A stretch of 64,000 nucleotides of DNA from Microbotryomycetes sp. JL201. Its lineage: Eukaryota > Basidiomycota > Microbotryomycetes. The notes beneath the pieces are model-generated. The model did no database searches, was not told the DNA's origin, and was given only the letters and a program-made list of their open reading frames with translations. Of this stretch, positions 9,965 to 21,011 are shown one piece after another (positions within the stretch are counted from its first letter, which is position 1; every line of letters begins with the position of its first letter). The position numbers and the translations under genes were made by a program. The stretch spans positions 1 through 64,000 of the forward strand of contig JAQYUZ010000055.1 of the NCBI GenBank assembly GCA_033819885.1, read 5' to 3'.

Positions 9965-11311
9965 TTAGTATGCCCGCTCTTCTGCAGCGAGCATTGCGTT
10001 GAGCTCGGCCAATGGTACGAGCTCCTTCTTCTCAATCAGATTGAACTGCGAGTACAGAGTCAACGGGATCTGCTCGGGGTTTTCATCCTCCGAGCCGCAC
10101 TTACCTCGTTGACAAAGAGTAAAAAATGACGATACGAAGTGTTGATGTGGGCTAGGCACAACAACGCATGAGATTCAGGAACCACGAAACCCGAGACGAC
10201 TCACCCTCGATGCTGAGCGCACACAATTGCGCAAAGTGATGGTTGTACAGATGCGCATAGACCCTAAACAACCGTCGCACGATCGATTTGACAGTCGTCT
10301 GAAAATTGCGAGGGAAAGGGGCGCCTGCGGAAAAATTGCATGTCAGTACCGGAAAGAATGCTTCAAGCTCGCCAAACACTCGCCAATCCTGCTTGGAAAT
10401 ACAGCTTCGTCATCAAGCATGCCCTGTATCCAGTTCATGAGGTGATCAACGTATTCTGAATGAGATTGGAAGTCAGTCTCGGAGAAATTCTCGAGATCAC
10501 ACGGACACGAGCCGCACCAGGGGCCGAGAATTTGGTCGGTTTCTTGTAGTGCACGCCATCTTGCCAATGGTACTCGAATCTAGGTCCAGCGCACATGACT
10601 GGACACTCTTGCGGCGTGCAAAATTCGGTCACGGTCCCGTACTGAGAGAGCAGGCGGCCAGTGCGTCAGGAAAGCGAAGTCGTGTGCTGAAAGAATGCAC
10701 TGGCCACTGACCAGCATGTTGATTTGATTGAAAAAGTCGACGGCTGTGGCGCGATCCAAGATCAGCTCTGCCAAACTCTCGAGCGGGGCATTCCGTCCTC
10801 CCGCTCACTATTGACTGCCAGCCACTCGTTCAAATCTTCTCCTTCTGGCAAGACGACGGCTAGGCGAAGGTTGCCGGATCCCAATCTGTTGAAACCTGAT
10901 GATTAGAGGTGATGTCTTTGGCGCGCAATGCAAAGCATGAGCTCACGTGGCTTCGGCGTATCTGTGAAGTTGAATCAGCAAGGCATCGTTAGCAGTATGC
11001 TGCCAACGCATATCAGCATCGCGTAACGCTGTCGAACTCACTTCTTAAGCTGCACGGCGCGAGTGTTGTCCGTGGCTGCCTGCAAGCCCCAGAACCACGC
11101 GGGAGAGCGACGTGTGAGTGTATCTCAAGAGACAGATGAAACGTTCGAGACGTTGCCGGGCAGTCACGTACTTTTCGAGGCTTGAATGTACGCGCCTTTG
11201 TCCTGCACGGCCCGGATGTTTAGTGACTGCGTCCACCGCTCCCACTGTTCCATACATCCTGCCGCGCGCAGCTGATTGCTCCTGGACTTACATGCCTGCG
11301 AAAAAGCTCAT
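9965..11311 (-). CDS. MOB1: MOB1 kinase activator
   Basis: Activator of the NDR/LATS-type kinase (Dbf2/Sid2) in mitotic exit and septation. Eleven exons (11311-11292, 11202-11172, 11079-11042, 10961-10947, 10885-10809, 10767-10712, 10641-10518, 10455-10384, 10324-10205, 10151-10105, 10045-9965) give 226 residues; the family norm is about 215. It opens with MSFFAGM, then [14 protein letters not shown] and [13 protein letters not shown]. The zinc ligands are visible: two Cys in [11 protein letters not shown] and two His in [11 protein letters not shown]. It ends [16 protein letters not shown]. One exon is 15 bases. The intron 10383-10325 uses a GC donor (gcgagt), needed to make [13 protein letters not shown]1, its pathway scaffold, is in the same window. 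Confidence 0.95.
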
Positions 11312-11494
11312 GATTGATGCGTGTTGAGTGAATGGGCCAAAGTCAAACTGACTTGCGGCTCTCGATTTCAGCACGTGACCGTCGTTCCATGCGGCGTCGG
11401 CATCAGACGACGTTGCAAAAAGAGGATGAGCCTGAGACAATACTTGACAGCACTCGTGAGCCCATGTGACCCTAACAGACCCGCTAGACACGCG

Positions 11495-12000
11495 ATGATG
11501 ACGTCTCGAGCTCTCGCTGCATCAGAGCAAGAACAGGTCGTACACGCGCTCATCAAGCAGGCCGAGCAGCAGCGGCGTCGCCATTTACCAATCATCGCTA
11601 TTGCTACGCTCACATGCGCCATGTCAGTCGCAGCAACCCTTGTTGCCAGTATCAACCGGCTTATCTCTTCCTCCGCAGCGTTCCATTCGTACTCAGAGTG
11701 CCTGACTTATTGCCAGGAGTCATGGTCAGGCTCTTGACCTTTCTGCCCCTGGCAGCGACATCCATGTGCTTGCTTGCTTTCGAAAAGAGGCCATTTGAGC
11801 TGGATTGGCTAGCACTCCCGGCGGCAGTAGCGGGGGGAGCAGCCATCTGCTTTGGAGACACAGCTCAGATCAAGACGTGGCTATGGGCGCTTCCTGCCGC
11901 TGCCGTCCTCTTCGCTTGCGACAGTGAGCGTTCGTTGCTCGGCGGCATCGACCAAGCTCGGAAGATGAATGCTTTGCTATACAACATGCCTGGAGCGTAG
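11495..12000 (+). CDS. small multi-pass membrane protein, unknown
   Basis: Two exons (11495-11622, 11679-12000) give 149 residues. I do not recognise the family. A short N-terminal helix rich in Gln and Arg (EQQRRRH) is followed by about four hydrophobic segments: LPIIAIATLTCAI, LLTFLPLAATSMCLLAF, LALPAAVAGGAAICFG and WLWALPAAAVLFAC. It then has a short polar tail ending NMPGA. The intron is clean (gtcagt to cgcag) and joins the frames. It lies head to head with MOB1 (183 bases) and 120 bases upstream of RIO1 on the same strand. A small organelle membrane protein is possible, but nothing in the sequence says which. Two adjacent ATG codons could serve as start. Confidence 0.6.
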
Positions 12001-12120
12001 CATTTCCAAGAGCGCCTAGAAGCATGCGAGGCCCCTATATGTTGTTGTAAATTGTGTGCGCGCGTGCGCAAAAGGACGAGCGCCGAATACGATTCTCGAT
12101 TTTGCCCTCTGGCTCGCCGA

Positions 12121-14309
12121 ATGGACCGATTCGCCGACGCTGAAGAGGCCGAACTCAACAAAGACAACTCGAATGGACCCATCAGCTCTGTCCCGCTCAT
12201 TGCCCCCCGGGCGCCACCATTTGAGGCGCAACTCGGCCGAGTCGACGATTCGGACCACGACAGCGGCAGCGACGATGAAGAACAGTTCGACGACTGGGAT
12301 AGCCAAGATGAAATAGAGTACAGAGCTCAACAGGCGGCTGTCGGCGGTATCAACGACGTTGTTGACCAGGATTGGGCCGACGCAGCCGGAGGCAAGTTTC
12401 CTCAAAACCGTTTCGAATGCGCCCAATACATCATCTGACAAGTGCTTGAACTCTGGCAGACTTTACCAAAAAGTTCAATCGACTGCGCCAGCATGTTACG
12501 GCAACATCAGCCGCAAGCGGCCCCAGCGGTTCGAACCCATCCAGCCTCAAGCTCGAAGCTGCGGTCCTGCCGGCAATAAATCGGCGGAAAACTGTTGGAA
12601 CAGGATCGTCTAATGATGGCTCAAAACCCGGATCGAACGGTGGCGGTGTCTCCGGCGTTCATCAGAACAAAGTGGCGGATCAATTGGCAATGTACTCGCG
12701 ATATGAGCGCAACATCTCTCTCGACCCGCTATTCGCGGCCGCAGGGCAGGCGCCTCGCAAAGGAGGCTCAGAAAAAATCCTCGTCAAAGACAAGTCTGAT
12801 CGAGCAACTAACGAGCAAGTGCTCGATCCGCGGACGCGACTTATTCTGTTCAAGATGCTTGGACGAGGTCTAATCGAGCGCATTGACGGCTGCGTTTCCA
12901 CTGGCAAGGAGGCCAACGTTTATCACGCAATAACGCCCGAGCAGCGCCACCTGGCACTCAAGATTTACAAAACCTCGATCCTCGTCTTCAAGGACCGAGA
13001 CCGATATGTTACGGGGGAATACCGCTTCAAGTCGGGTTATGCGCGCAGCAATCCTCGGAAGATGGTGCGGCTGTGGGCCGAGAAAGAGTTGCGCAATCTG
13101 CGCCGCATGCGCTCGGCCGGTCTCAGAGTGCCCGAAGCGATCGAAGTGCGCGAGAACGTCCTCGTGATGGAATTCGTCGGTGCAAGCGAATGGCAGTGAG
13201 CCTCACGATTGATGTACGATGCCGATAAATACTTACTGGTACCTGTCAGGGCGTCTCCTCGACTCAAAGACGCAGTAATTCCCGCAGAAAGCTTACGAGA
13301 CTTGTACATTGAGATTTTGGTCATTCTGAGAGCCATGTTTGTGCGTTGTCGCCTGGTGCACGCCGACTTCTCAGAGTATAACATCCTGTCAGTCCTCGTC
13401 TGACGCTAACACGGATCCTTGCGCCGCCCACTCGCTGCCTTGCTGACCCGCGCAACATTCCCAGTTATCACGAAGGGCACCTCTGGATCATTGACGTCTC
13501 ACAGTCTGTTGAACAAGACCATCCCGCCGCCTTCGATTTCTTGCGGGCCGACATCAAGAACGCGGACGAGTTCTTCGCCAGGAGAGGCGTTGCGACCTTG
13601 GGCCTGACTCGCACCTTCACCTATGTCACGCGAGATTCCTCCTTTGCCGACCGCGGCGAGTCCGACGAAGAAATGAAGGTAGCTGCAACAGATATTCTCA
13701 GGCGTGTCGAAAACGCCGAAACCGAGTCACTCGAGGACCGACTCGGGTCGCTCAAAGTCCACGAGTCAAGCTCTCCCCAAGAGTTTGCGAAACAAAAGGA
13801 CATGGACGAGGCGGTGTTTGCTCAGTCTTATATTCCACGCGCGCTCAACGATGTCTACGACGTGGAGCGCGACGTGGCTAAGGTCTTGCGTGGAGAAGGA
13901 CAAGACTTAATCTACGCAGATATCACCGGCGTGGCGGCAATCGCAAAGCAAAAGAAAGATGCTATCGCAGTTGAAGGAGAACTTGACGAGTCAGCGGACA
14001 CTGCACCTTCAATCACCGGCTCTGCAACCTCCGATGACGAGGACGAGTCCGATTCTGATTTTGAGCAAGCCGGCGAAGGGGCTGCGTTTGGAGAGCGTCG
14101 GCCTCGTGGCAAGAAGCATGAAGACAAGGAAGAGAAAAAGGCGAGAGTTTTTTTTTTGGCTGCGCTTTAACCCGGGTGCTGACCGATGATCTTCTCGCTG
14201 ACAGAAGCGGCGACAAGAAGTCAAAGAGGCAGCTCGTGAGAAGCGGACGCAGAAGATGAAAAAGAGCGAAAAAGCACGACGAGTGAAGAAGTCTTCCGGC
14301 AAGCGCTGA
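12121..14309 (+). CDS. RIO1: RIO1 atypical protein kinase
   Basis: Cytoplasmic kinase/ATPase that acts in the last steps of 40S ribosomal subunit maturation. Five exons (12121-12391, 12460-13195, 13250-13387, 13465-14146, 14205-14309) give 643 residues. After an acidic N-terminus the RIO domain shows the nucleotide loop [11 protein letters not shown], the lysine motif [19 protein letters not shown], the catalytic loop [11 protein letters not shown] and the metal-binding IIDVSQSVE. The C-terminus has acidic patches, then a Lys/Arg-rich tail typical of Rio1. Intron 1 (12392-12459) has a GC donor, gcaagt. The last intron has a weak donor, gttttt, next to a T run. The gene ends 53 bases from the convergent GPI14 stop. 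Confidence 0.95.
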
Positions 14310-14362
14310 ACGTGTTTGTCATGGCTGCTCGTACCTTGTTGTATGTATCGATTGCGTTTGCA

Positions 14363-15903
14363 TCACTCTATCTTGCTGCGCTTTCGACTTCGGCGACACC
14401 TGACTAATTGAATGAGCACGATGCTGTGGCTCAAAAACCACGCGACACTGCCGAACCAGACTGCCCTGTAGGCCGAAACGCCCTTCATCTCGAGACGGTA
14501 TGCTTGCGAAAGCCAGACAGCCTGCGAGATTGTCAACATGCTAAGTGGCGGTACTCGCAACGTTTGGTTCGACTCACTTGGCCCAAGACCCAAACGGCCG
14601 CTAGTGTAAATGCCGCGTTTCGTCTTATTTCCAAGCATGGTATGACAGGTGGCAGCAACCACAGATACCACAAGAAATACTAAACGAGCAGAAGACGTTA
14701 GAACTATCGTCTGTATGAAAATGGCACAAAGACGACTCGCCTGCGATGTGCAGACTTTGTTGAATGTCACAAACAATGCGGTCTGAATGAACCACGCGAA
14801 TGCAAGATCGTCTGTGCCATATAAGAAGCCACTGCCGATCGCTAGACCCATTTGAGGCACGAAACTGGTGAGTGAGTGTCGCGCCAACCGAGCCGCGATG
14901 CCAAGAGGTGGCGTAGCTTCTGTTCCGAGGTAGTAGGCGTAGAAATAAGGACTGAAATTGTGCCTGTGATCCAACCGATGAATGTGGTATAGATACGTGT
15001 GCTCTAGGAACGGCCAACCCCAACTGGTGAGCCAGAAGGCGCATGAGCTTGCGGCAGGAACAGCATCACAACAATTAGACACCCACAAAAAGTAAGCCAC
15101 AAGGTTGAGAAAGCCGAAGCTGGCGAAGCTGATGACCCCGAATCGCACGTGAGCAACTGTTATCGGTTTGAACAGTGTCCTCTGGGAACTTGACGATGAG
15201 AGAGCAGCCATTATGCTTGAGCCGTAAATTACAGGGTAGATTTTGAAATGGACAGCGGCACCGAACAATACAGCAGCTGCGTCCCATCGCTGTCTTTCCG
15301 CAAATAAGAGCGTGGCCACTACAAGCATGCCGAGCACCGATTCTGCGCTTCCTCGGGTCGAAATGTTGGCGATCACTGGATTGCACGTCCAGCATAGACT
15401 GACAATGAGGCTTGATCGAGCGGATTCGATGCCGCGCCGGCGAATGAGACGGTACAGCATCGCACCTATGACCAAGTCTGCGACCGCAAACAAAATTTTG
15501 CCGAACGACTCGTGAAGGACGACGTTGGGTGTCATAAGGACTGCAAGGAAGGGAGTGTACCTATACGTGTCGCGCGCGTATGGGTCTCCGAGCGAGATGT
15601 TTGCTACACTGGCGAACGGGCCGCGCGCAGCCGAGCAGCCGAGCGTTTTTGGCGCGACGATGCATCTTGCGGCATCAGTGAAGACGACGTAGTCGATGTC
15701 TGTGTATTTGATGGCACTTGTGGCATCCTGGTATGCGCCCCATGCGACGAGCACGGCCCGGAGACTTGCTGCGAGCGCGAGCGCTCGGCCGACGCGCCTG
15801 TGCCAAGGTCACGTGCGTACCGCGCATGTGTCAGTGAGAGCAAGATGCTACAGCGTGACCCAGCGAGCAACGAGGAGAACCTGAGTAGATACAGGACTGA
15901 CAT
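14363..15903 (-). CDS. GPI14: GPI mannosyltransferase 1 (PIG-M)
   Basis: ER multi-pass enzyme adding the first mannose to the GPI precursor from dolichol-phosphate mannose. Exons 15903-15881 (tentative), 15797-14741, 14679-14578 and 14521-14363 give 446 residues. The luminal DxD motif lies in KYTDIDYVVFTDAA. Other family blocks are DTYRYTPFLAVLMTPN, WTCNPVIANISTRG, VHFKIYPVIY, FNKVCTSQYFLWYL and AVWLSQAYRLEMKG. Many hydrophobic segments are present. The intron 14740-14680 has a GC donor, gcgagt; it is needed to join CTSQ to YFLWYL. The 23-base first exon is my best solution (it encodes MSVLYLLR) but has a weak donor. Two GPI genes occur within 10 kb here, though separated by several unrelated genes. 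Confidence 0.93.
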
Positions 15904-16138
15904 GCGCAGAAGCGGTGCGCCACGCTTCGCAATGACGTTGAGGCGCAAGAAAGAAGCTCAAGCGCCCACCCATTGCTCTTGAGCGTTTTCTGAGCGATCC
16001 CGGTGCCGACAAACGCACACATACGCAGTTCCAACGCGCAAAGCGGTTTGCAGTGTACTCATTCGACGAAGTTGACTGCAAATCTGGCCGCACCGGCCGC
16101 CCGGTGACCACCATCACAGGTTGAACGAGCGGACGGGC

Positions 16139-19100
16139 ATGCGCGTGCGCGTCGCTTACGATGCGGTGCCCAATATGACAGACTACTCGCTCGTACGTGC
16201 CGACGTGCAGCGGCAGCTGCCCTTGCGCAACCTGCACTGGGTCCGGCGCACGGGCGCGAATCGGACGATTCGCACTATCCAGGCTCTCAACGTCGAGGTC
16301 AAATCGCGCGACGCATTCGGACCAGCCGTCACAGCACTGCCTTTGCTTGAGCGCCCGTACGCGTACGTGCTCTTTGTCGTCTGCGACGTAAGTGCTCGCC
16401 GAATCGGATGCGGGTGGCGCCCACTTGCAAGCTCCGTCTCACGCCTGTCCATCGCACAGGACAATGACGTATACAGAGCAGCCATCAGGCCGCAGATCAA
16501 AGAGTGGCTCGACGTCGTAACGCAGCGGCCTCAACACGAGTGGCTGATTGTGCACGTCACGAGTGGTCGGAACAGTGGCACAAAATTCTATCAACGTAAA
16601 GGAGCCGTCATCGACAAAATCAAAGCCGACTTCAACACGACCAAGCGGGACAGGTCAGTAGCCGCTGTGCTCGGGGCCGGCGCGCCATTGCTTGCAGGAC
16701 ACTGACACGCGCTCAGGTGTATTCAAGTGGCTCAGGCAGCCTCTGCCGAGGATCCCACAGCGTGGGCCGAATTCCAGAATAAACTGAAAGAAGCAATTGT
16801 TGCAACATTCGACTCGAACGTGTCGCTGTACGAAGAGGACATTCGGAGAGCGGACAGTCAGCGCCAATTGGAGGGCTGGCAGTACCTCCCTTTCTTTCGA
16901 CAAAAGGTCAGACATGTTCATCGGTTAGGTCAGCTATGTTGCAGAAATAGCTCACTCGAAGTGGCTGCCGCCCAGGAAGCTTTGGCCGACTCATTCGAAG
17001 CAATGACTTTGGTCGAAGATGCGTTGATCCAGTATGACGAACTCGAGGCTCTATTTTTTCAAGCACTAAAGGGTGAGTCGATACCGTTTAGCGAAGAGAT
17101 TGAAGCTGGACTCACTTCCCAGTCATTGGCAGAGCGGGAGAACGCCGGCTTACAAGACATGGGCAGATTGGCCGTTGGCGACGATGCTTCTCCTCTGCTC
17201 TCGTTAACGAAGAAACCCTACAAACGTCTCATCCAATCAGACGCAATATCCGTGTTCGACTTTCGCGTATACCTGTTTGCCCGGCAGGCGGGGCTTCTCT
17301 TCATGCTTGGCAGGGTGGAGGACGTGGCCCGGCGAGGTGGATTCTTCATCAGCACATTTGCCCGAACGCTCAGAGAGAATAGCGCAAGTCGAAAGCGCGC
17401 TTTCATCTTCCAGTATAGCTGCTGACAACTTTTCCATGACGCAGAACTCGCTTGGCAAAAATTTTCTCGAATCATGGACTTATTCCGCCTGCCTAAACAT
17501 CGTCGACGAGTGCCAGAAGCGAGTCGACAGCCAAGTCATTGATCGCGTCACCGCTCGACGCTTCGTTGCAGCGAAAGCCGAATTGTTGGAACTCGCGCGG
17601 AAACAGCTCGACAAAATTGGCATAGACGCAGGCCACTTACCAGCGACACATCCCTTCAGCATGAGTCTTAACGAGACATCGAGCACTCAAGCTTCCCCCA
17701 CTTTAACTTCGGTCGATTCGGTGAGGCCGCCAATCGCGCAAGTGGAGCTAGTGGCAGCCATAGAAAACAAAGCAAAGTTCGACGCGTTGTACATCGGTAC
17801 CACGAATCGCTGCATTGACGCGTATCAAGCCAGCGGTCGTAGACGCTGCTCCCTCAAGTTGCACGCCTCTCTCGCCGCGCTTGAACGGTGAGACTCACTG
17901 CGCAGGCCATGATGGATGCACATCGCTGAACATACTCTCTTTGGGCCGCATGCAAGCAGACAAAGAGAGAGATGGGCCGCATCGCAGACCCTTTTTTCCC
18001 AATTGCCCGCGCACTACGTCGATCTTCGGTGGGTGAAAATTGAAGCCATACTATTGGAGTCGTGCACGAGTCTCCAAGCGAGGTTGCACATGCAACGCGA
18101 ACACTTGCTGTCTACTCTGGCTCTGCTCCGAGCTGGTATGGAACTCAACAGTCCACGGTGGTCGCTGGCTATTTTGGAAGGCCGGACAGAAATCGCATCA
18201 GAGCTGTTAGCGAATGTGCGCGAGTTGTCAAAGAGCCTGAGTAAAGGCAGGTCGTCACTCAGGCGGGACTCAGGGCTTCGTGCTGACATCACGGGTCCAG
18301 ATTTTGCGGCGATCGCCTTTCCGACCTTCTCACTGGCACTCGTGAGCGCATTTGGTGCAGTTGCAGATACTGAGGATGGTGTAATGGTGGAAGCGATGGT
18401 CACAAACTTGCTTCCCTGTGCAAGTGTCGTATATCAGGCACGTCGAATATTCTGCTGACCAAAGCGCGCCGCAGCCCGTACAATTGGACGAAGTCAGGCT
18501 CAAGTTCACAGCTTCGGATGGCGAGCCGGTGTGGTTCACAGCTGGTTCGACACTGCTGTCAGCTCGGGAAACGCGGATATCTGCTTTTTCGCCCGTAAGC
18601 ACGGCTCTGCGTTCCTTGAATGTTTTCTGCTCAGTCGCTCACCCCTTCAATCCAGGCTCCAATCACCGGCCGGCTGTCCCTGGACCTTTCTCAAATGCGA
18701 TTCTCTCGAATTATCTTTCAGTATTCACATCGTCCCGTTTCAGCTCGTAACCTTGCGCCTGAACCACGCAATCTGCCGATCAATATGCGGCAGCCCGTCG
18801 TTTATTTTCAACGAGACTTTCGCGCAGTGGATATTTGGGTGGAAAGCCCGCAGCGAAGTCAGTAGGAGCATAGAACGAGATGAGCGTGATACTGACGCAA
18901 ATGCCACAGTCGATCTGCAGAAGCCGCGGACCGTCATCATCTGTATCTTCACTGGTCGTAGGCGGCTCAACAAGTTGATTGTGACCGGGGTCTGCGATCT
19001 GGAAAGGACGAATCTGGCATTTGACCGTGCCGAATCTGAGTCTGGCAGTGAGTCCATGCTGGATTTGACGAAAGGATCCACGTTGAAATCATTCTGAAAG

Positions 19101-20901
19101 ACGTAGGCAATTTTGATCTGGCGAAGACCCCAACAGGCGTCACCTTTTCTGGCCTGGTCTCTCAGGCTACGGTCCGCATCGAAGTGCCTATCCTGGGGCT
19201 GCAAGACGGAATGACTGCAGTAGCAGTGCGTGTTGTTCGAGTCTCTGTCTGCCGTGCTGGGCGGTGACCGACTCTTGTTGATGTGGCTTCAGCTCACGTT
19301 GTCTGCCGAATACTTCACGGACGATCGGCCCTTGGCAAAAAGGACTGTACGACATCAATTCGTGTTCCAAATCGTGCTCCCACTTTCCATCAACGTGCAA
19401 GATTTTTTTCGCAAACAGTGGTCAGCAGACTCGTGAATACTTTGACTTTTGCTTCCGGCTGAAGCGCGATCATGCAGTATATTGTCAAAATTCACGCTGA
19501 ATACGGAAGGCCAGCGAGGCTTGCGGATACGCTCGCCCACACTGGCAAGCTCGGACGACTATGTCACAGTTCATGCATGCGGGTCTCGCGTGGCGGAGTC
19601 TACGGCGAGTTTTCAGGTCGACAATCCTGCACAGTCGTCTCACCTCTCCCCTCCGCTATTTGCCAACTACAGACAATTTTGCCGCTCCAGAGCGCAAATT
19701 TCGCGTTCCGTATCAAAGGATGGAAGACTGGCGAGTCCAGAGGTAAGCAACCAAGTCTGGAGTCCAAGGTCAAGGGGTGACGAGTCGAATCCTACTCAGC
19801 GCTCACGTTCTCTTTGTCTTATTGTACTGTCGATGAGCGTGCGACGGACTGCTCTGGTAAGCATGTGCGTCTTGGGGCTGACTTCCTGCATTTGCAGAAC
19901 TGAGAGCTAGAGTCAAAGATGCGATTGAGCAGGCCACAGTAGGGTCAGACTTGGCGGCTGACACCAGGTGGTTCAATCATGTATTGACCAGCGAGACGAT
20001 TGCCTCGACGAACGTCGTCGAATTTGCTGGCTCGGGGCAGTTCGGCTCTCTTCGAGTCGATGAACATTTGTGGCGGGCGGAGCTCACTCAGTACTTTGGC
20101 GACAAGGCAACTCAGGCTTGGACCGTGGTGCAAAAGGTTCTCGAGGTACGCTCATCCAGTCAGGAGTATGGTTTGCGTGACAGTGACCTTGTTTGCCGCG
20201 ACAGATTCTCGAGAGCGCACGATCAGACACGCCATTGTCGGCATGGAGGCATTTGACGCTTCCTGTGCACATCCCTGAGCTTGATGTGGGTCGCACGTGT
20301 CTCGGACCGCTGCGGAACGGCTCTTGACGTTCGTGCCTGATCTCCTTCGATTCGTGTAGACCTTGCTGCAGGTCCGGTGCGCCACGCCGACCTCGGAGAC
20401 TGAGCTCGGCCGACCATTGTCAGCCGTTTACCAAATCTCTTGCTCTTCGAGATGGTCCAAATCCGGGGCCCGTTCAACTTCGCGAACGCCATTCCGCTTC
20501 AACTTGACGGCAAGGCCAGATGATTGGGTTATCTCTGGCACCAAAAAGGGCCTCTTTGAACTCGAAGTAAGCAACGAGGCGTGTCTTATGCTACCTGGCT
20601 TTCTTGTCGACGCCTTTACTCGTGCAGAGTGGCGACGAGCACACCATACGCGTGACTTTGGTCCCGCTTCGCGCTGGCACCTTGTTTTTGCCTGTTTTGC
20701 AGCTATCGCCAACGGACGAGAGCGTAACACACGACACTCAGTATATCAACGCCGCTGCGGTGAGTCTTTGGTCTCGGTGGGCCATCGAGATACCAGTGCA
20801 TGAAGGAGTGCTCATTCGTTTGCACGCGTCAGCACCTCGAGGTTTTGCCCGCAACGAGCGAGAATGTTTTTGTTTTGGGACCGACTGCGATTGCTGCTTG
20901 A
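16139..20901 (+). CDS. TRS130: TRAPP II complex subunit Trs130/TRAPPC10
   Basis: Large subunit of the TRAPP II tether, the exchange factor for Ypt31/32-type Rab GTPases at the late Golgi. The first exon (16139-16387) starts MRVRVAYDAVPNM and contains QLPLRNLHW and LPLLERPYAYVLFVVCD. The next exons give QIKEWLDVVTQR, EWLIVHVTSG, DKIKADFNTTKRDRC, AEFQNKLKEAIVATFDSNV, DSQRQLEGWQYLPFF and MTLVEDALIQYDELEALF, all characteristic of the TRAPPC10 N-terminal half. The rest is less conserved, in about a dozen short exons, and ends near LEVLPATSENVFVLG with a stop at 20899-20901. Total length is around 1250 residues. Later exon borders are approximate. Divergent from GPI14 (about 235 bases). Confidence 0.88.
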
Positions 20902-21011
20902 AACACTTGCTTGGAATGTTGTGTCACTCGGGCCGCTCGGGCCTGGTAATCTGACCCTGCCTCGCCCTCTCGCCCTTTGGCCAGAGTCCGCCAACTCGAC
21001 CGACGCGCGAG

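Noticed and set aside
10324-10384. GT donor alternative for the MOB1 intron
   Set aside because: The nearest GT (three bases into the intron) breaks the [10 protein letters not shown] frame; the GC donor fits.
12527-12545. tRNA B-box-like ggttcgaaccc
   Set aside because: Lies inside the RIO1 coding exon and no cloverleaf or A box can be formed around it.
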